A stretch of DNA of 64,000 bases from Leptasterias polaris (taxonomy: Eukaryota; Echinodermata; Asteroidea; Forcipulatida; Asteriidae), in contig JAZGTN010000177.1 in the NCBI GenBank assembly GCA_037783415.1, positions 434,001-498,000 of the forward strand, given 5' to 3'. A model generated the notes under the pieces. That model ran no database searches. It saw only the letters and a program-made list of their open reading frames with translations, and was not told where the DNA came from. Position numbers and translations under genes: made by a program. Shown piece by piece: positions 31,301 through 38,479 of this stretch; positions within the stretch are counted from its first letter, which is position 1, and each line of letters starts with the position of its first letter.

Positions 31301-32238
31301 ATGGTTTTATCTTCATAATTTCATGAACTGGATCTTAATGTTAAAATATTTTTTTATTATTTTTATTTAATTTTTTGGGGGGCAAAAAAAATGGAATTCC
31401 AAGAAAAAACAGAGAAATCACATCCCTAACAATGTGATAAATCGCTCAGTGTAGATCAATCAAATTTGATTTGTTTTTATTATCTGTGTGCAAAACCCTG
31501 AGTCTTGTCTTGGAAAATTCGAGTATCACCTGCGAGTAAAAGTGCTGAAGTTAATTTTTTCAAACAATGCTATAACAGAAGTCAAGTCAACCTACATGTA
31601 CACACAATGAATTTCAGCTTCAAACTTTTGTTCTTTATGAGTCTGCAACGCATGCTTAAACATCAATATCCACTTTGAGGGTGATATTTACATGTATTTG
31701 TAAAAAAATTATGACGAAAAGGCGCTTCAGCATATGACTTTAACACCTAAACAAAATAGAAATGGTGAAAAAGGCGTTTCTGCTGTTGGGTCGAAACTGG
31801 AACTTGAACTTTGAGCTTTTAACCCTGAAAACAATCCCAACCTTCCTTTCCCAAGGGCATTCCCCACCCAAGTTGAAATGAAAATAAACATGAAAAATAT
31901 GCACACTTGCATGTGAAACTAACTCGAGTAACATTAAAAATAAAGTAGATTGTATTGCTTAGTCAGACAGTAGGAAGGCCATGAAGGCTTATCCAAAGAA
32001 CATTACAAAAAAACATTGTTAAAAAATCTATGATTTTTACTAAACTTACCTTGTCATTATCAAATCTTATTTCAAGTATCTTGTTCAACTTTCTAGAAAG
32101 TGGATTTGCCATTTGAACAGTACAAGAAGCCTCTTGTTGGGTTTTGCAAATATTAAGCCCAACAGCGTCATGTTCATTGTCACTGGCTGCTATCATTGGA
32201 GCATTTAAGCAGTCATATCTTGTTGAGTTGGATGTCAT
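4215..32238 (-). CDS. COG6: COG6, conserved oligomeric Golgi complex subunit 6 (5' part of gene)
   Basis: COG6 is a subunit of lobe B of the COG tethering complex, a peripheral Golgi complex that supports retrograde vesicle traffic and glycosylation. Five minus-strand exons give a continuous protein that follows animal COG6: [62 protein letters not shown], then [20 protein letters not shown]. All splice sites are GT/AG and all phases agree: exons are 189, 144, 72, 59 and 112 bp, and the serine codon split AG|T joins exons 4 and 5. This covers roughly the first 180 residues of a protein usually near 650. The remaining exons lie left of the window. The 22-kb stretch from exon 3 to exon 5 is filled with transposons and a minisatellite. 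Confidence 0.93.
4360..5080 (-). pseudogene. CR1/L2-like non-LTR retrotransposon 3' end
   Basis: On the minus strand, pieces of an RT C-terminus occur in order: [20 protein letters not shown], then [15 protein letters not shown], then [20 protein letters not shown], then [13 protein letters not shown]. These are signature blocks of CR1/L2-clade reverse transcriptases. At least two frameshifts separate them. A TATTATTAT tail near 4370-4400 marks the 3' end. The copy is 5'-truncated and inserted in COG6 intron 4 in the same orientation as the gene. Confidence 0.85.
5100..5721. other. Intronic DNA without recognised gene
   Basis: An 88-codon plus-strand open frame (5111-5377) is present, but I recognise no family and it is antisense to COG6. 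Otherwise A+T-rich and unassigned. Confidence 0.35.
5722..7485. repeat. 49-bp minisatellite, 36 copies, built from COG6 exon 4 and its 5' splice site
   Basis: Exactly 36 units of 49 bp (1764 bp) without indels. Plus-strand units start (A/G)ATGTATTACCTTTCC and end CTAATCAAGTCA. Read on the COG6 strand, a unit is the last 39 bp of exon 4 followed by GTAATACATC, so each unit carries coding sequence plus a donor site. Variation is confined to three positions near the unit start. Units 1, 2, 4, 6 and 34 begin A instead of G. Units 4 and 34 have TAGTAAC. Units 4, 8, 12, 15-17, 26, 27 and 34 have A instead of C, which changes the donor GT to TT. The copy number in the real genome may differ, since such arrays collapse in assemblies. 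Confidence 0.97.
7447..7505 (-). CDS. COG6: COG6 coding exon 4, source of the 49-bp array
   Basis: 59 bp between TTTGTCAACAG| and GGAAAG|GTAATA. It encodes [19 protein letters not shown] plus the first two bases of a Ser codon, matching the AAKEQT...KTTKL region of animal COG6. Its last 39 bases plus ten intron bases (7437-7485) form the rightmost unit of a 36-copy tandem array that continues into the intron. The polypyrimidine tract is weak. Confidence 0.92.
7660..7880 (-). pseudogene. Non-LTR retrotransposon C-terminal scrap
   Basis: Minus-strand frames give [14 protein letters not shown] and, in another frame, [15 protein letters not shown]. This is the usual end of CR1/L2-type reverse transcriptases (ALWN.LP ... 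FKK.LK..LF). Degenerate and frameshifted. Confidence 0.5.
7881..8733. other. Intronic DNA without recognised gene
   Basis: A+T-rich, with one TACATGTA and a poly-G run near 8599. No supported coding sequence. Confidence 0.4.
8734..9615. mobile_element. Non-autonomous element with TA duplication (mariner-like ends)
   Basis: Left end TA-CCGTAATTTCCTGCATATAA and right end TTATACGCAGGAAATTACAG-TA form an inverted repeat of about 18-20 bp with two mismatches, flanked by TA. The subterminal motif ATAAGGCGCA/C recurs at about 8752, 8766, 8817 and 9551 and may be a transposase binding repeat. 882 bp long, with no transposase. TA duplication points to the Tc1/mariner superfamily. Confidence 0.7.
9616..10970. 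other. Intronic DNA without recognised gene
   Basis: Small open frames only. No recognised domain, and two TACATGTA octamers. Confidence 0.35.
10971..11091 (+). repeat. Dispersed repeat, copy 1
   Basis: About 120 bp nearly identical to 27050-27167. Contains GTGATAGCAACCGTGGACC twice, 35 bp apart. Similarity to copy 2 stops abruptly on both sides. Family unknown. Confidence 0.75.
11092..11746. other. Intronic DNA without recognised gene
   Basis: A+T-rich, with no supported coding sequence. Confidence 0.35.
12454..12665. mobile_element. piggyBac-type MITE B inside the RT
   Basis: 212 bp, flanked by TTAA (12450-12453 and 12666-12669), with inverted ends CCCTTCTACT and AGTAGGAGGG (one mismatch). 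Without it, the RT reading frame continues across a single TTAA from GLDGISV to [19 protein letters not shown] (one TGA aside), so the insertion boundaries are confirmed by the host element. Confidence 0.88.
13106..13167 (+). repeat. 62-bp templated duplication within the RT
   Basis: Bases near 13106-13167 repeat 11747-11808 of the same element almost exactly (GATAAGTTGATTAAATTTCG onward). They are flanked by a direct duplication of CTTATGGGATCTCTGATT, so a segment from the element's own 5' part was copied into its RT. Confidence 0.85.
14356..14948. other. Intronic DNA without recognised gene
   Basis: No supported coding sequence. One TACATGTA near 14871. Confidence 0.35.
14951..15175. repeat. 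Left terminal/subterminal repeat of the 10.9-kb element
   Basis: CpG-rich block with repeated GCGTGGAG/CTCCACGC and CGCGATAA motifs in both orientations. Inverted match to about 25750-25878. Confidence 0.7.
15240..16150 (+). repeat. Internal unit, most diverged copy (C)
   Basis: Shows the same order of short matches as the two later copies: CGACCAAT.(G)CGTCTTTA, GGCATCACAAAGG, AGCTGTCAATCACTTT, GCTGGTTTAACTTGCC, then AGAGCTTTCAGGCAT. Much more diverged and shorter than copies A and B. Confidence 0.55.
16265..16800. repeat. Degenerate array of GATGAC/GACATC motifs
   Basis: Repeated palindrome-like blocks such as GATGATGACATC, TGACGACATC and GGATGTCAAC occur about every 40-60 bp. Looks like a decayed minisatellite; no coding function is supported. 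Confidence 0.5.
17195..19690 (+). repeat. Internal unit copy A
   Basis: Aligns by eye over its whole length with 20350-22380. Shared landmarks include CATATCTTGGCAACACTGTT, AATCGACCAATGGCGTCTTT, CTGTGAAGCTGTCAATT, CTACAAGCCATTGGCTAGGT and ACCTAATTTCGCATA. Several CCAAT/ATTGG motifs cluster near 17480-17530. Contains an extra 158-bp MITE. Confidence 0.8.
17905..18062. mobile_element. 158-bp MITE with TA duplication
   Basis: Ends GACCAATCCATTAAGCCCCG and CGGGGCTTAATGGATCGGTG are inverted repeats, flanked by TA. It contains inner inverted GACCAATCACAGCC/GGCTGTGATTGGTC. The paralogous copy B has an uninterrupted site at 21153-21167, which confirms the insertion. Confidence 0.85.
19718..20330. 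repeat. Foldback of about 610 bp between copies A and B
   Basis: Left and right halves are inverted copies around a centre near 20012. Examples are GTGGTAAAATTTATATCAGG against CTGATATAAATTTTACCAC, and AGTCACAAAGACTCA against TGAGTCATTTGTGACT. It lies exactly between the two internal units. Confidence 0.85.
20350..22380 (+). repeat. Internal unit copy B
   Basis: Direct, diverged duplicate of copy A. It lacks the MITE present in A (empty site near 21157), has a poly-C run near 21440, and has about 60 extra bases near 20473-20535. A foldback separates it from copy A. Confidence 0.8.
22381..25497. other. Right interior of the 10.9-kb element, no recognised gene
   Basis: Poly-G run near 22440-22460. 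A doubled GATCCACCCATGGCCCTCAT at 23676-23717. Only short open frames. A short minus-strand frame near 23860-23980 lies between AG and GT dinucleotides, but matches nothing I know. Confidence 0.35.
25498..25878. repeat. Right terminal/subterminal repeat of the 10.9-kb element
   Basis: Contains a tandem duplication of about 136 bp (25498-25633 and 25634-25765, sharing ACATTCTCGGGCAATCCCGC), then the inverted end. The same GCGCGTGGAGGTT motifs appear as at the left end. Confidence 0.75.
25980..26480 (+). pseudogene. Non-LTR reverse transcriptase tail (RTE/CR1-like), degenerate
   Basis: Plus-strand reading gives [14 protein letters not shown], then [20 protein letters not shown] and [13 protein letters not shown], a stop, and WVGHIL. 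This is the familiar end of endonuclease/RT elements (K..IF...V...LLYG.ETW ... RW.GH.LR). Multiple frameshifts. It ends just before COG6 exon 3, antisense to it. Confidence 0.65.
26511..26582 (-). CDS. COG6: COG6 coding exon 3
   Basis: 24 codons, phase 0 at both ends, between TTTTTTAG| and AAG|GTACAC. It encodes [20 protein letters not shown], the predicted coiled-coil segment. A TACATGTA octamer lies just inside the following intron. Confidence 0.9.
26583..27049. other. COG6 intron 2, unassigned part
   Basis: No supported coding sequence. A GT/CA-rich tract lies near 27011-27027. Confidence 0.35.
27050..27167 (+). repeat. Dispersed repeat, copy 2
   Basis: Second copy of the 10971-11091 repeat in the same orientation. 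A third, shorter GGCAATCGTGGACCC motif sits just upstream. Confidence 0.75.
27168..27951. other. COG6 intron 2, unassigned part
   Basis: Contains a doubled TACATGTA near 27492 and a short palindrome around 27717-27752 (AATTGGGC ... GCCCAATT). No gene seen. Confidence 0.35.
27952..28166. mobile_element. MITE with ACAATCCCGGCC ends, copy 1
   Basis: Inverted ends ACAATCCCGGCC and GGCCGGGATTGT. About 85-90% identical by eye to 30310-30517. Contains a long G run (28123-28138). Confidence 0.8.
28146..28490. repeat. Tandem duplication of about 180 bp
   Basis: Bases 28155-28320 and 28333-28490 are diverged direct copies starting at GGATTGTCTGA and including AAGA(A/T)GGCTTTAAAAA and TGCAGAGTA(G/A)GGCG. 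Confidence 0.7.
28494..28566 (-). pseudogene. tRNA-like pseudogene or tRNA-derived SINE head
   Basis: On the minus strand an A box (TGGTGTACTGG) is followed about 35 bases later by a B box (GAGTTCGAGTCC), the spacing of a tRNA gene. The acceptor stem pairs poorly, so it is more likely a pseudogene or SINE promoter than a working tRNA. Confidence 0.5.
29250..29980. mobile_element. MITE with AAGCCCGTTTCACACGAG ends (Harbinger-like?)
   Basis: Left AAGCCCGTTTCACACGAG and right CTCGTGTGAAAAGGGCTT are inverted repeats. A TAA/TTT(A)-like trinucleotide borders them, so a 3-bp duplication as in Harbinger elements is possible but not clean. Inner sequence near the ends is also partly inverted (GTTGGGAACGAAATCGC; GTTGGGAACGCGAAGTG). 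Adjacent to a Tc1-like remnant at its right edge. Confidence 0.65.
29981..30285 (-). pseudogene. Tc1-like transposase N-terminal remnant
   Basis: Minus-strand reading gives [20 protein letters not shown], then CKVS, a stop, and [14 protein letters not shown] second frame continues [13 protein letters not shown]. This is the helix-turn-helix and GRPR-like linker of Tc1/mariner transposases (REIA..VSRSSV). It has a stop and a frameshift and is cut off by the MITE at 29980. No catalytic DDE domain follows. Confidence 0.6.
30310..30517. mobile_element. MITE with ACAATCCCGGCC ends, copy 2
   Basis: Second copy in the same orientation, with the same internal order (CCACCCATTCGCAAC, CATAATAAACATTCTCTCCC, GCAGACCGCGCAATGAGAGC). 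Confidence 0.8.
30809..30952 (-). CDS. COG6: COG6 coding exon 2
   Basis: 48 codons, phase 0 at both ends, between TTTTACAG| and GAG|GTGAGC. It encodes [20 protein letters not shown] followed by [12 protein letters not shown], the most conserved N-terminal COG6 motif. Confidence 0.95.
30953..32049. other. COG6 intron 1
   Basis: About 1.1 kb, A+T-rich, with several TACATGTA copies (near 31120, 31134, 31294, 31594, 31690). No other feature seen. Confidence 0.5.
32050..32238 (-). CDS. COG6: COG6 coding exon 1
   Basis: 63 codons from the ATG at 32238 to the donor AAG|GTAAGT. The last residues, [19 protein letters not shown], match the conserved start of COG6. The first roughly 43 residues are variable, as in other animals. 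A second in-frame Met just before the conserved block is an alternative start. Confidence 0.92.
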
Positions 32239-33718
32239 CTTTGATTTTCATCTACACCGTGAATGCATGTACAGTAGCAGGATCTGCCTCCTTGACAGTT
32301 TCAGGCAAATCAAAGCTCACAAGTACACAAGATGTTGCTTAATGCTCAAGAACTGCAATACACATGAAACTGATGGTTCTTTTTGACGAAGCAGGGTGCA
32401 TAAAGCATTGACTGGTACATGTAGCTTAATCAGCTTATCACTGGTGAATCTCACAAACACTGTTTATCATCAGAGTCATCAACATACATGTACTACCACT
32501 GGGAACTGTGCTGAAAATATGACTTCACCTGTTCACTGAAAAAACAAAAAAAAAAACCACAAAACCATAAGTTTTTTAAAAGTAGACCTGTGGTTATAAT
32601 AGAATAAAACACCTTAATGAAAGTCAGTAAAACCATTAATTTAATTGGGAACATTGCATGCTACAACATGTAATCATCCAATTCATCTTGATTCAATTTG
32701 TTGAACCTCAGAATAAAAAACCATGTGTCCATGGTTTTGTGTAGTTTCATTATAAAAAATGTTAATTGTGGTTTTTATTTCCAAGATTATGAAGTGTTCT
32801 TTTACCCCCAGAACAGACTTTAGCCAATTTCTGAAGCTACAGTAATGAATAGTAAAACTAGAAAAAACAAGCCACTAGTAAACCTTTTATTTCCTCCTAT
32901 CAAAAACTTGTAAACTCAGGTGTGTCTGGATTGGGATGGGTTAATGGTTCTGACTTCGAGCTCATGTCGTGCATAATTCATGATACAAAAAGTCAAGTGT
33001 TGCTACTAATTTGTTAAACTGGATCTGACGCTGAGTTGTTTAAAATGCATACTATTCACATGCATGTCAATTTCACTGGTACTACAGCACCATTGATGAA
33101 CCACCCATGGTGCAATGTTTTCAAAATGGCGTGCATACTGTACATGTAGCTGGAACAAGTTCAGTCTTCTATTTATGAGGCAAAATACAACATATTTCTA
33201 GACAAGCAAACAAGTTGGGGGCAAGGAAAATAAAACAAACTGTCCAGTTTATTTGTAATTTGAAGTGAAATATTTAACTTTATTTTCAACACCAAATCTT
33301 AATACATATAACAGGTTTTAAAGCAAGTCAAAATCCCCCCAAAACAAGCAGTTTGAAACATATTTTGCATAAATTGGATAACATGCTATCTTAAAATATG
33401 GTTCGTAGGTTAGGATATTACATGTACATGTAAGGCATTTTTTTTTGCATTTAAAAAACAATTCTGATAAGTTTGATGACAAACTCCTACATGTAGATAA
33501 CTACCGGTTTCAAAAAGTCAGAAGTTGAAATTGAATGTTTCAAAAATCATAAATCCTGAACCACATATTTGATTCTCCGCTTACACTTAATACAGGGCAA
33601 GCGCCGAATTTCTGCGTTAGCTGTGTGCAAATAATGCCTTGCCTACATGTAGTAATTAGTAACGTGGTACTCGCACGCGCACAAGCAAAACATCCCTGCT
33701 AACCCTGTGAAATACGCT
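32239..33718. other. COG6 5' flank
   Basis: Noncoding. The COG6 promoter and 5'UTR must lie here or further right, but I cannot place a transcription start. Many TACATGTA octamers. Confidence 0.35.
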
Positions 33719-33796
33719 GGACAAGCACAAGTGGGACAAGCACAAGTGGGACAAGCACAAGTGGGACAAGCACAAGTGGGACAAGCACAAGTGGGG
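33719..33796 (+). repeat. 15-bp minisatellite, 5 copies
   Basis: Perfect tandem copies of GGACAAGCACAAGTG. Confidence 0.95.
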
Positions 33797-33994
33797 CTAG
33801 CATGGAGGTAGAATTACATGTACATGTACATGTACATTGTGTAGAATGTAAGCAGAGTCATGACATTTGGTACCCCATGGACAGGTGGTACTGCTGGTAA
33901 GAAAGAATAATTTGGAAAAATAAAAAAATAAAATAAAATAAGGAAGATAAAGAACAGGATGCAGAATTTTAGTCAAAATGTGCAGTAGTCCCTA

Positions 33995-34140
33995 TAGCCC
34001 CATGAATAGGGCCAATCCACTTCGTATCCATGATTATATAGGGCCAATCCACTTCGTATCCTTGAATACAGAATAGGGCCAATCCACTTCGTATCCTTGA
34101 ATACAAAATAGGGCCAATCCACTTCGTATCCTTGGCCCTA
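33995..34140 (+). repeat. Short tandem repeat, 4 copies of about 30-36 bp
   Basis: Four copies of TAGGGCCAATCCACTTCGTA with variable spacers such as TCCTTGAATACA. A related sequence occurs near 47705-47760 in the DUF6589/RecQ element. Confidence 0.85.
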
Positions 34141-34218
34141 GGGTAATTCTGGCCCTAGCACCATTGCAATCCTATTTTTTTCCTTTTATCGTTCATGTAT
34201 TAATGATAAAATGCCTTA

Positions 34219-35224
34219 CAGGGTTCGAAATTAGCGGTCGCCAAATGCGAGTGAAAACAGCGGCGGGCGAGTCGAAACCCTTCCTTTACTAGCCTGCCGG
34301 GCGAGTCAAATACATGTACATGTAATTGTTCTTTTTCACAATAAATGAGGATACGGTGGTAAAATCCCAAAGAAAGTTTTTATTAAAGCTTTTAGTTTGA
34401 TAAGTCTGGATATTTGCTAGATTTAATGTGGTTGCGACCGCGAACGGAATAGCGATCGTTCATTTCGGTATACAAACGTTAAAACACCATGCACCCGCGG
34501 GCTATACATTACACATGTACATGTACATGTACTGCCGAGTATCCACAGCACGTGCATCGGCCCAACATAACGTTCGGTCGCCCACCGGTACGGTACATGC
34601 ATAGCGCATACACAACACACAGTACATGTACAGCGGTACATCACAGTCGGTCCAAAGTCCAAGCTAACCAACATTCCACACGTTGTGATTGGTTGTTGAT
34701 GGCCGTTGATAATTACCATAAGAGCTTGGCTAGACTTCAACGCAGTCATGGCAGTACACGTTCACGAACGGAGTAAGATTTGCCGCACAGTGTGCCGCAC
34801 GCCTGCAGCTTGAGTACAATACACAGCCTTGGATGAAGTCTAATCAAACATCGACAACTTTTGCCGATAGAGGGCGATGTAGGGCAAAGTTCATTGAATT
34901 ATTTCTCAATGTGCGTTGTCGACCGAACGTTGATTCGTGAAGATTTTATTGCAAACGAAGTTCAAAACAACCGATCTTCAAATCACGAATCCATGAAAAT
35001 GGTTGATGATGGTAAAAGTATAATTTAGGATAGAAATTAAGGGATAAAATCATCCCAAAACGAAATTTTGCGAATTTCACTTCCGTGCTTTTTTTGTTGT
35101 TGAAATTTTGAAAATTGTGTGCGTCACGTCACATGCAGGCTAGTGAAAAAACCTGCGGGCGATCCAAAATTTTGGTTGACTCGCCCGGCCGGCGAGTGGA
35201 AAAAAAAGTTAAAGAAAACCCCTG
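34219..35224. mobile_element. hAT-like non-autonomous element
   Basis: Ends CAGGGTTCGAAATTAGCGG and the inverted ...GTTAAAGAAAACCCCTG, with inner inverted GGGCGAGTC/GACTCGCCC and ACTAGCCTGC/GCAGGCTAGT. CAGGG tips are typical of hAT elements. A GCCTTA direct repeat borders it; a full 8-bp duplication is not clear. No transposase. Confidence 0.65.
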
Positions 35225-35706
35225 CCTTAGGCTCAGCGAGGTACATCTATTGCGGCTGCGTCGCCGGACTGGCCTTGACCCACTTTTATTTTATAGATCA
35301 GTATTACGTCACGTACGCACGCGCGCAAAGTGGTGACCTTGAAAGCAAATTCTAGGTCATGCATTGTTGCTATAAACATTGATTTCAAGGTCAAGCATTG
35401 TTGCTATAAAAGTATTGATTTTGTATTGGCGGGATGTACAACAATTTAAATACCTTTAGCCAATCATGTCTCTCGCTTTAACGGCAGCAGTTTTAAGTTG
35501 GCGGGATAGCTGTCACTTTCGCTACAGTCAACTAACGCATCTAGGTCAAACATTTTTCCTTTTTGCTTTTGACAAGTAAGTTGATTGCGATATTCAACAT
35601 ATTTTGTTCTCAGTCTTTCGAAATCTCATTTCTGTTTTTTAGACATTACGCTCATTAATAGTAGGCCTACAAATTATTTCACTGCTGTTGCTAATTGAGG
35701 CCCGTC
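35225..35706 (+). promoter_or_regulatory. Possible 5' leader of the Ngaro-like element
   Basis: Two copies of GGTCA(T/A)GCATTGTTGCTATA (35356-35377, 35390-35410) and two TTGGCGGGA motifs precede the first ORF. May be the left repeat/promoter of the element; I did not find the matching right repeat. Confidence 0.35.
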
Positions 35707-36530
35707 ATGCCTAGAGTTCGTCGCCGCCCGGCGAGATTTTGTGATGAAGGCAGAGAGGCCGTGGCTTCAACAAGTCAGCCGCCACCAAAGAAGTCGTGCG
35801 GTCGGGCACAGCCACCGACGGCCACAGCTCACCCAAATTCTGTGGCTGTAATCCAGCAGCCGCCTTCTTCGTCACTGAGCGGCCAGGTGCCAATTTTTCG
35901 GCTGTGGCTAGGACTGCTACTGGCGGCAGTGCTGGAGCTGTTTACAGGCCTACCATTCCTACTGCTAGTGATGCCCAAGTTGGAGGGACACCGGGAACAT
36001 CTCAAGGGTACAACATGATGGGCATGATTGGTGCACCGCAGGTTCCAAGGGCCACAAGGCCTGATATTTCAGCAGGTGTTGTTCAAGGTGTCTTTTCTTC
36101 AACCCCACCTTCTGTCAGTGTTACTCAGCAGAATCAGACATCTGCTGGGGCTGGGCCTCCGGGCTTAGTTTTAATGGGTAACGCTACATAGGTCAACCGC
36201 AGGCTATTTTTCAGGTGGGGGTTGGCTCGCCTCTGGGGTCGCATGTTTCGCAGCAAACCAAAGAAAACATTTGGCAGAGCGCATTTGTGGATTTGTCGCT
36301 TTTGTGTCATGACACAAGTGTTTCTGCGATTGTTATTGATAAGTCTGAGCCGACCACTTCTGATTTGTCTCTGGTTATTGAGCAGGGAAACTTGTTGTGA
36401 AAAAACCTGGGGTTTCCAGAAAGAAAATTTAGTCGGTTGAGGTATGGCAATCTGCTTTTCATACTTTCATGGCTATTTTCTTGCAAAAGCACCCATTCCC
36501 GTCTGCTGAGCTCAGCCACAAATTGTGCAG
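35707..36530 (+). pseudogene. Ngaro-like gag / ORF1 remnant
   Basis: Starts MPRVRRRPARFCDEGREAVA, then Pro/Ser/Thr-rich sequence through a frameshift. Later frames show GSHVSQQTKENIWQSAFVDL and EVWQSAFHTFMAIFLQKHP, the latter a conserved ORF1 block before the RT in this group. Several frameshifts. Confidence 0.6.
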
Positions 36531-36559
36531 GAAAAGTTAGCTACGGAAATTGCGAATGG

Positions 36560-37925
36560 TAAAATACAATGTAGCTGGCCCATTTGTCAAGCGGTCGTTT
36601 AAACATTTGCAATGTTCTTCAATAGGTCTGGTGCCTAAACACGAGCTTAACAAATTTAGGCTTATTCATAATCTATCTTTTCCCAGTGGCCAGTCAATGA
36701 ATGATTTTATTAACAATTAGGATCATTGTTCCGTGCATTATGCTTCATTTGATAGGGCGGTTGAGTTGGTGGTTGAGGCCGGGCACTTGGCTAGCTAAAG
36801 GCGGATATAAAATCAGCGTTTAGGTTACTTCCTGTTGCCCCGTCTGATTATGAATTACTTGGTTTTACCTTTAATGGCATGTTTTACTATGATAAGTGCC
36901 TTCCTACATGTATGGGATGCAGCATTTCCATGCTCATTGTTTGAGAAATTTAGTTCCTTTTTAGAATTTCGTGTAAAACATGTTTCTGGGTCAAAGTTTG
37001 TGACCCATAACATGTATGTTGATGATTTTTTGTTTGTGGGTACAACTCAGGACGAGTGCGCTAAGTTGGTACATGCATTTCAAGCTACATGTGTAAGACC
37101 CTAGGTGTGCCTCTTGCGAGTGAAAAAACTGTTGGACCGGTTCAAGTCATCACCTTTCTGGGGTTAGAAATTAACTCAGTGTCATGCCAGGTCTGTGTTC
37201 CCCAAGGGAAGGTTTGCGCAATTGTAGGACAGATAAGACAGGCTTTGAGCAAGCGTAGAAATTCACTCTTGGGGGTTCAGTCCTTTGTGGGGTCCCTTAA
37301 TTTTGTGTGCAAGGCGATTGATCCAGGCCGAGCCTTTTTGCGCCAATTAATTGGGTTAACGCAAGGACTTTCGTGGCCCCATCATTTAGTGCGGATTTCA
37401 AAGGGTGCTAGACTTGATCTGCTCGCTTGGCTGGAATTCTTTGCTCATTTCAACGGCGTTTCCGTCTTCGCCAGACGTGAATGGCAGTCCAATGAGGCGC
37501 ATGACCTTTTCACTGATGCTGAACTGCTTCCATTGGTTTTGGAGCCTATTTCCAGGGCAAGTGGTTGCAGGGTCGGTGGCCTCAGACTTGGCTGTTTGAT
37601 CCCCCATCCATTGCTTTCTGGGAATTTTTTCCAATAGTTGTTGCTCTCAAGTGTTGGGCTTCGCTGCTTGCCGGTAGGAGGGTTCAATTTCATTCCGACA
37701 ATCTGGCAGTAGTGCATATCAGAAATCAGAAATCTTCTCGTTGCGCTCGTATCATGCGTATTGTTCGTATATTCGTATTGCAATGCTTGAAGTTTAACAT
37801 CTCTACATGTATAAGGGCAATGCATTTTCCTGGTAAATTAAATGTTCTTGCAGACGCTTTATCACGCTTTCAGATGCACAGGTTCCGTATGGCAGCTCCC
37901 AGTGCAGAGATGCCAACATTTCAAA
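36560..37925 (+). pseudogene. Ngaro-like reverse transcriptase / RNase H
   Basis: Blocks in order: IGLVPKHELNKFRLIHNLSF with PSGQSMNDFI, a broken FDRAVELVVEAGH..., a disrupted LP.MGCS block, SLFEKFSSFLEF, and the active-site box as NMYVDDFLF. Then come LASEKTVGPVQVITFLGLEI, LLGVQSFVGSLNFVC, PGRAFLRQLIG, a frameshifted LFTDA RNase H start, PSIAFWEFFPIVVALKCWAS, SDNLAVVHIRNQKSS and LNVLADALSRF. The thumb and RNase H are well preserved, but at least four frameshifts are present. Three six-base insertions making (T/A)ACATGTA interrupt conserved motifs. Confidence 0.88.
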
Positions 37926-38479
37926 TTCAAAAAGAGTTATTTGCCCTCAGACTCAGAATTGTCCATACAATTTAGCATTAAACAGACCTACATACATGTA
38001 TACATGATGTACTAACCTGTTGTTACGACGAGAGCATGCAAGACGCGACGACACGCTGTTTTCTCATCGCCCCGATATCAACGTCACTATACATTGTACC
38101 TGGGGTGACTTGGTTAGCAACTGACATAGCTGGTTGCCAGTCTTCTAACACATTGTCTACGTGTAAAACGAGGACACCAGCCTAATACTTACTACGCCCA
38201 ATTAGGCTCTTTTACCGTGGGCGCGTTGTTTTCACTGACACATTACTACGTATGCGCTGTTTCATGCGCTACAATTCGCACAAACAGTCAGATACCGAAT
38301 ACATTTTAGTGATACGCGCTATGAAAATAAATAGAAGTCAAGACACAACACGTACATTAAATGGATTATTACTAGATATTTATAAAATCGTAAAGAACGA
38401 AGCGAGGATCGTATTGTCGTAATTTGATAAATAAATCGTACAAATTACGCCTAAATGCAGACGTGGTGATGACTCTGCT

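Noticed and set aside
34423..34776. Overlapping open frames of about 100 codons on both strands
   Set aside because: They lie inside the hAT-like element, are Thr/Cys-rich from CATGTACA repeats, and match nothing known.
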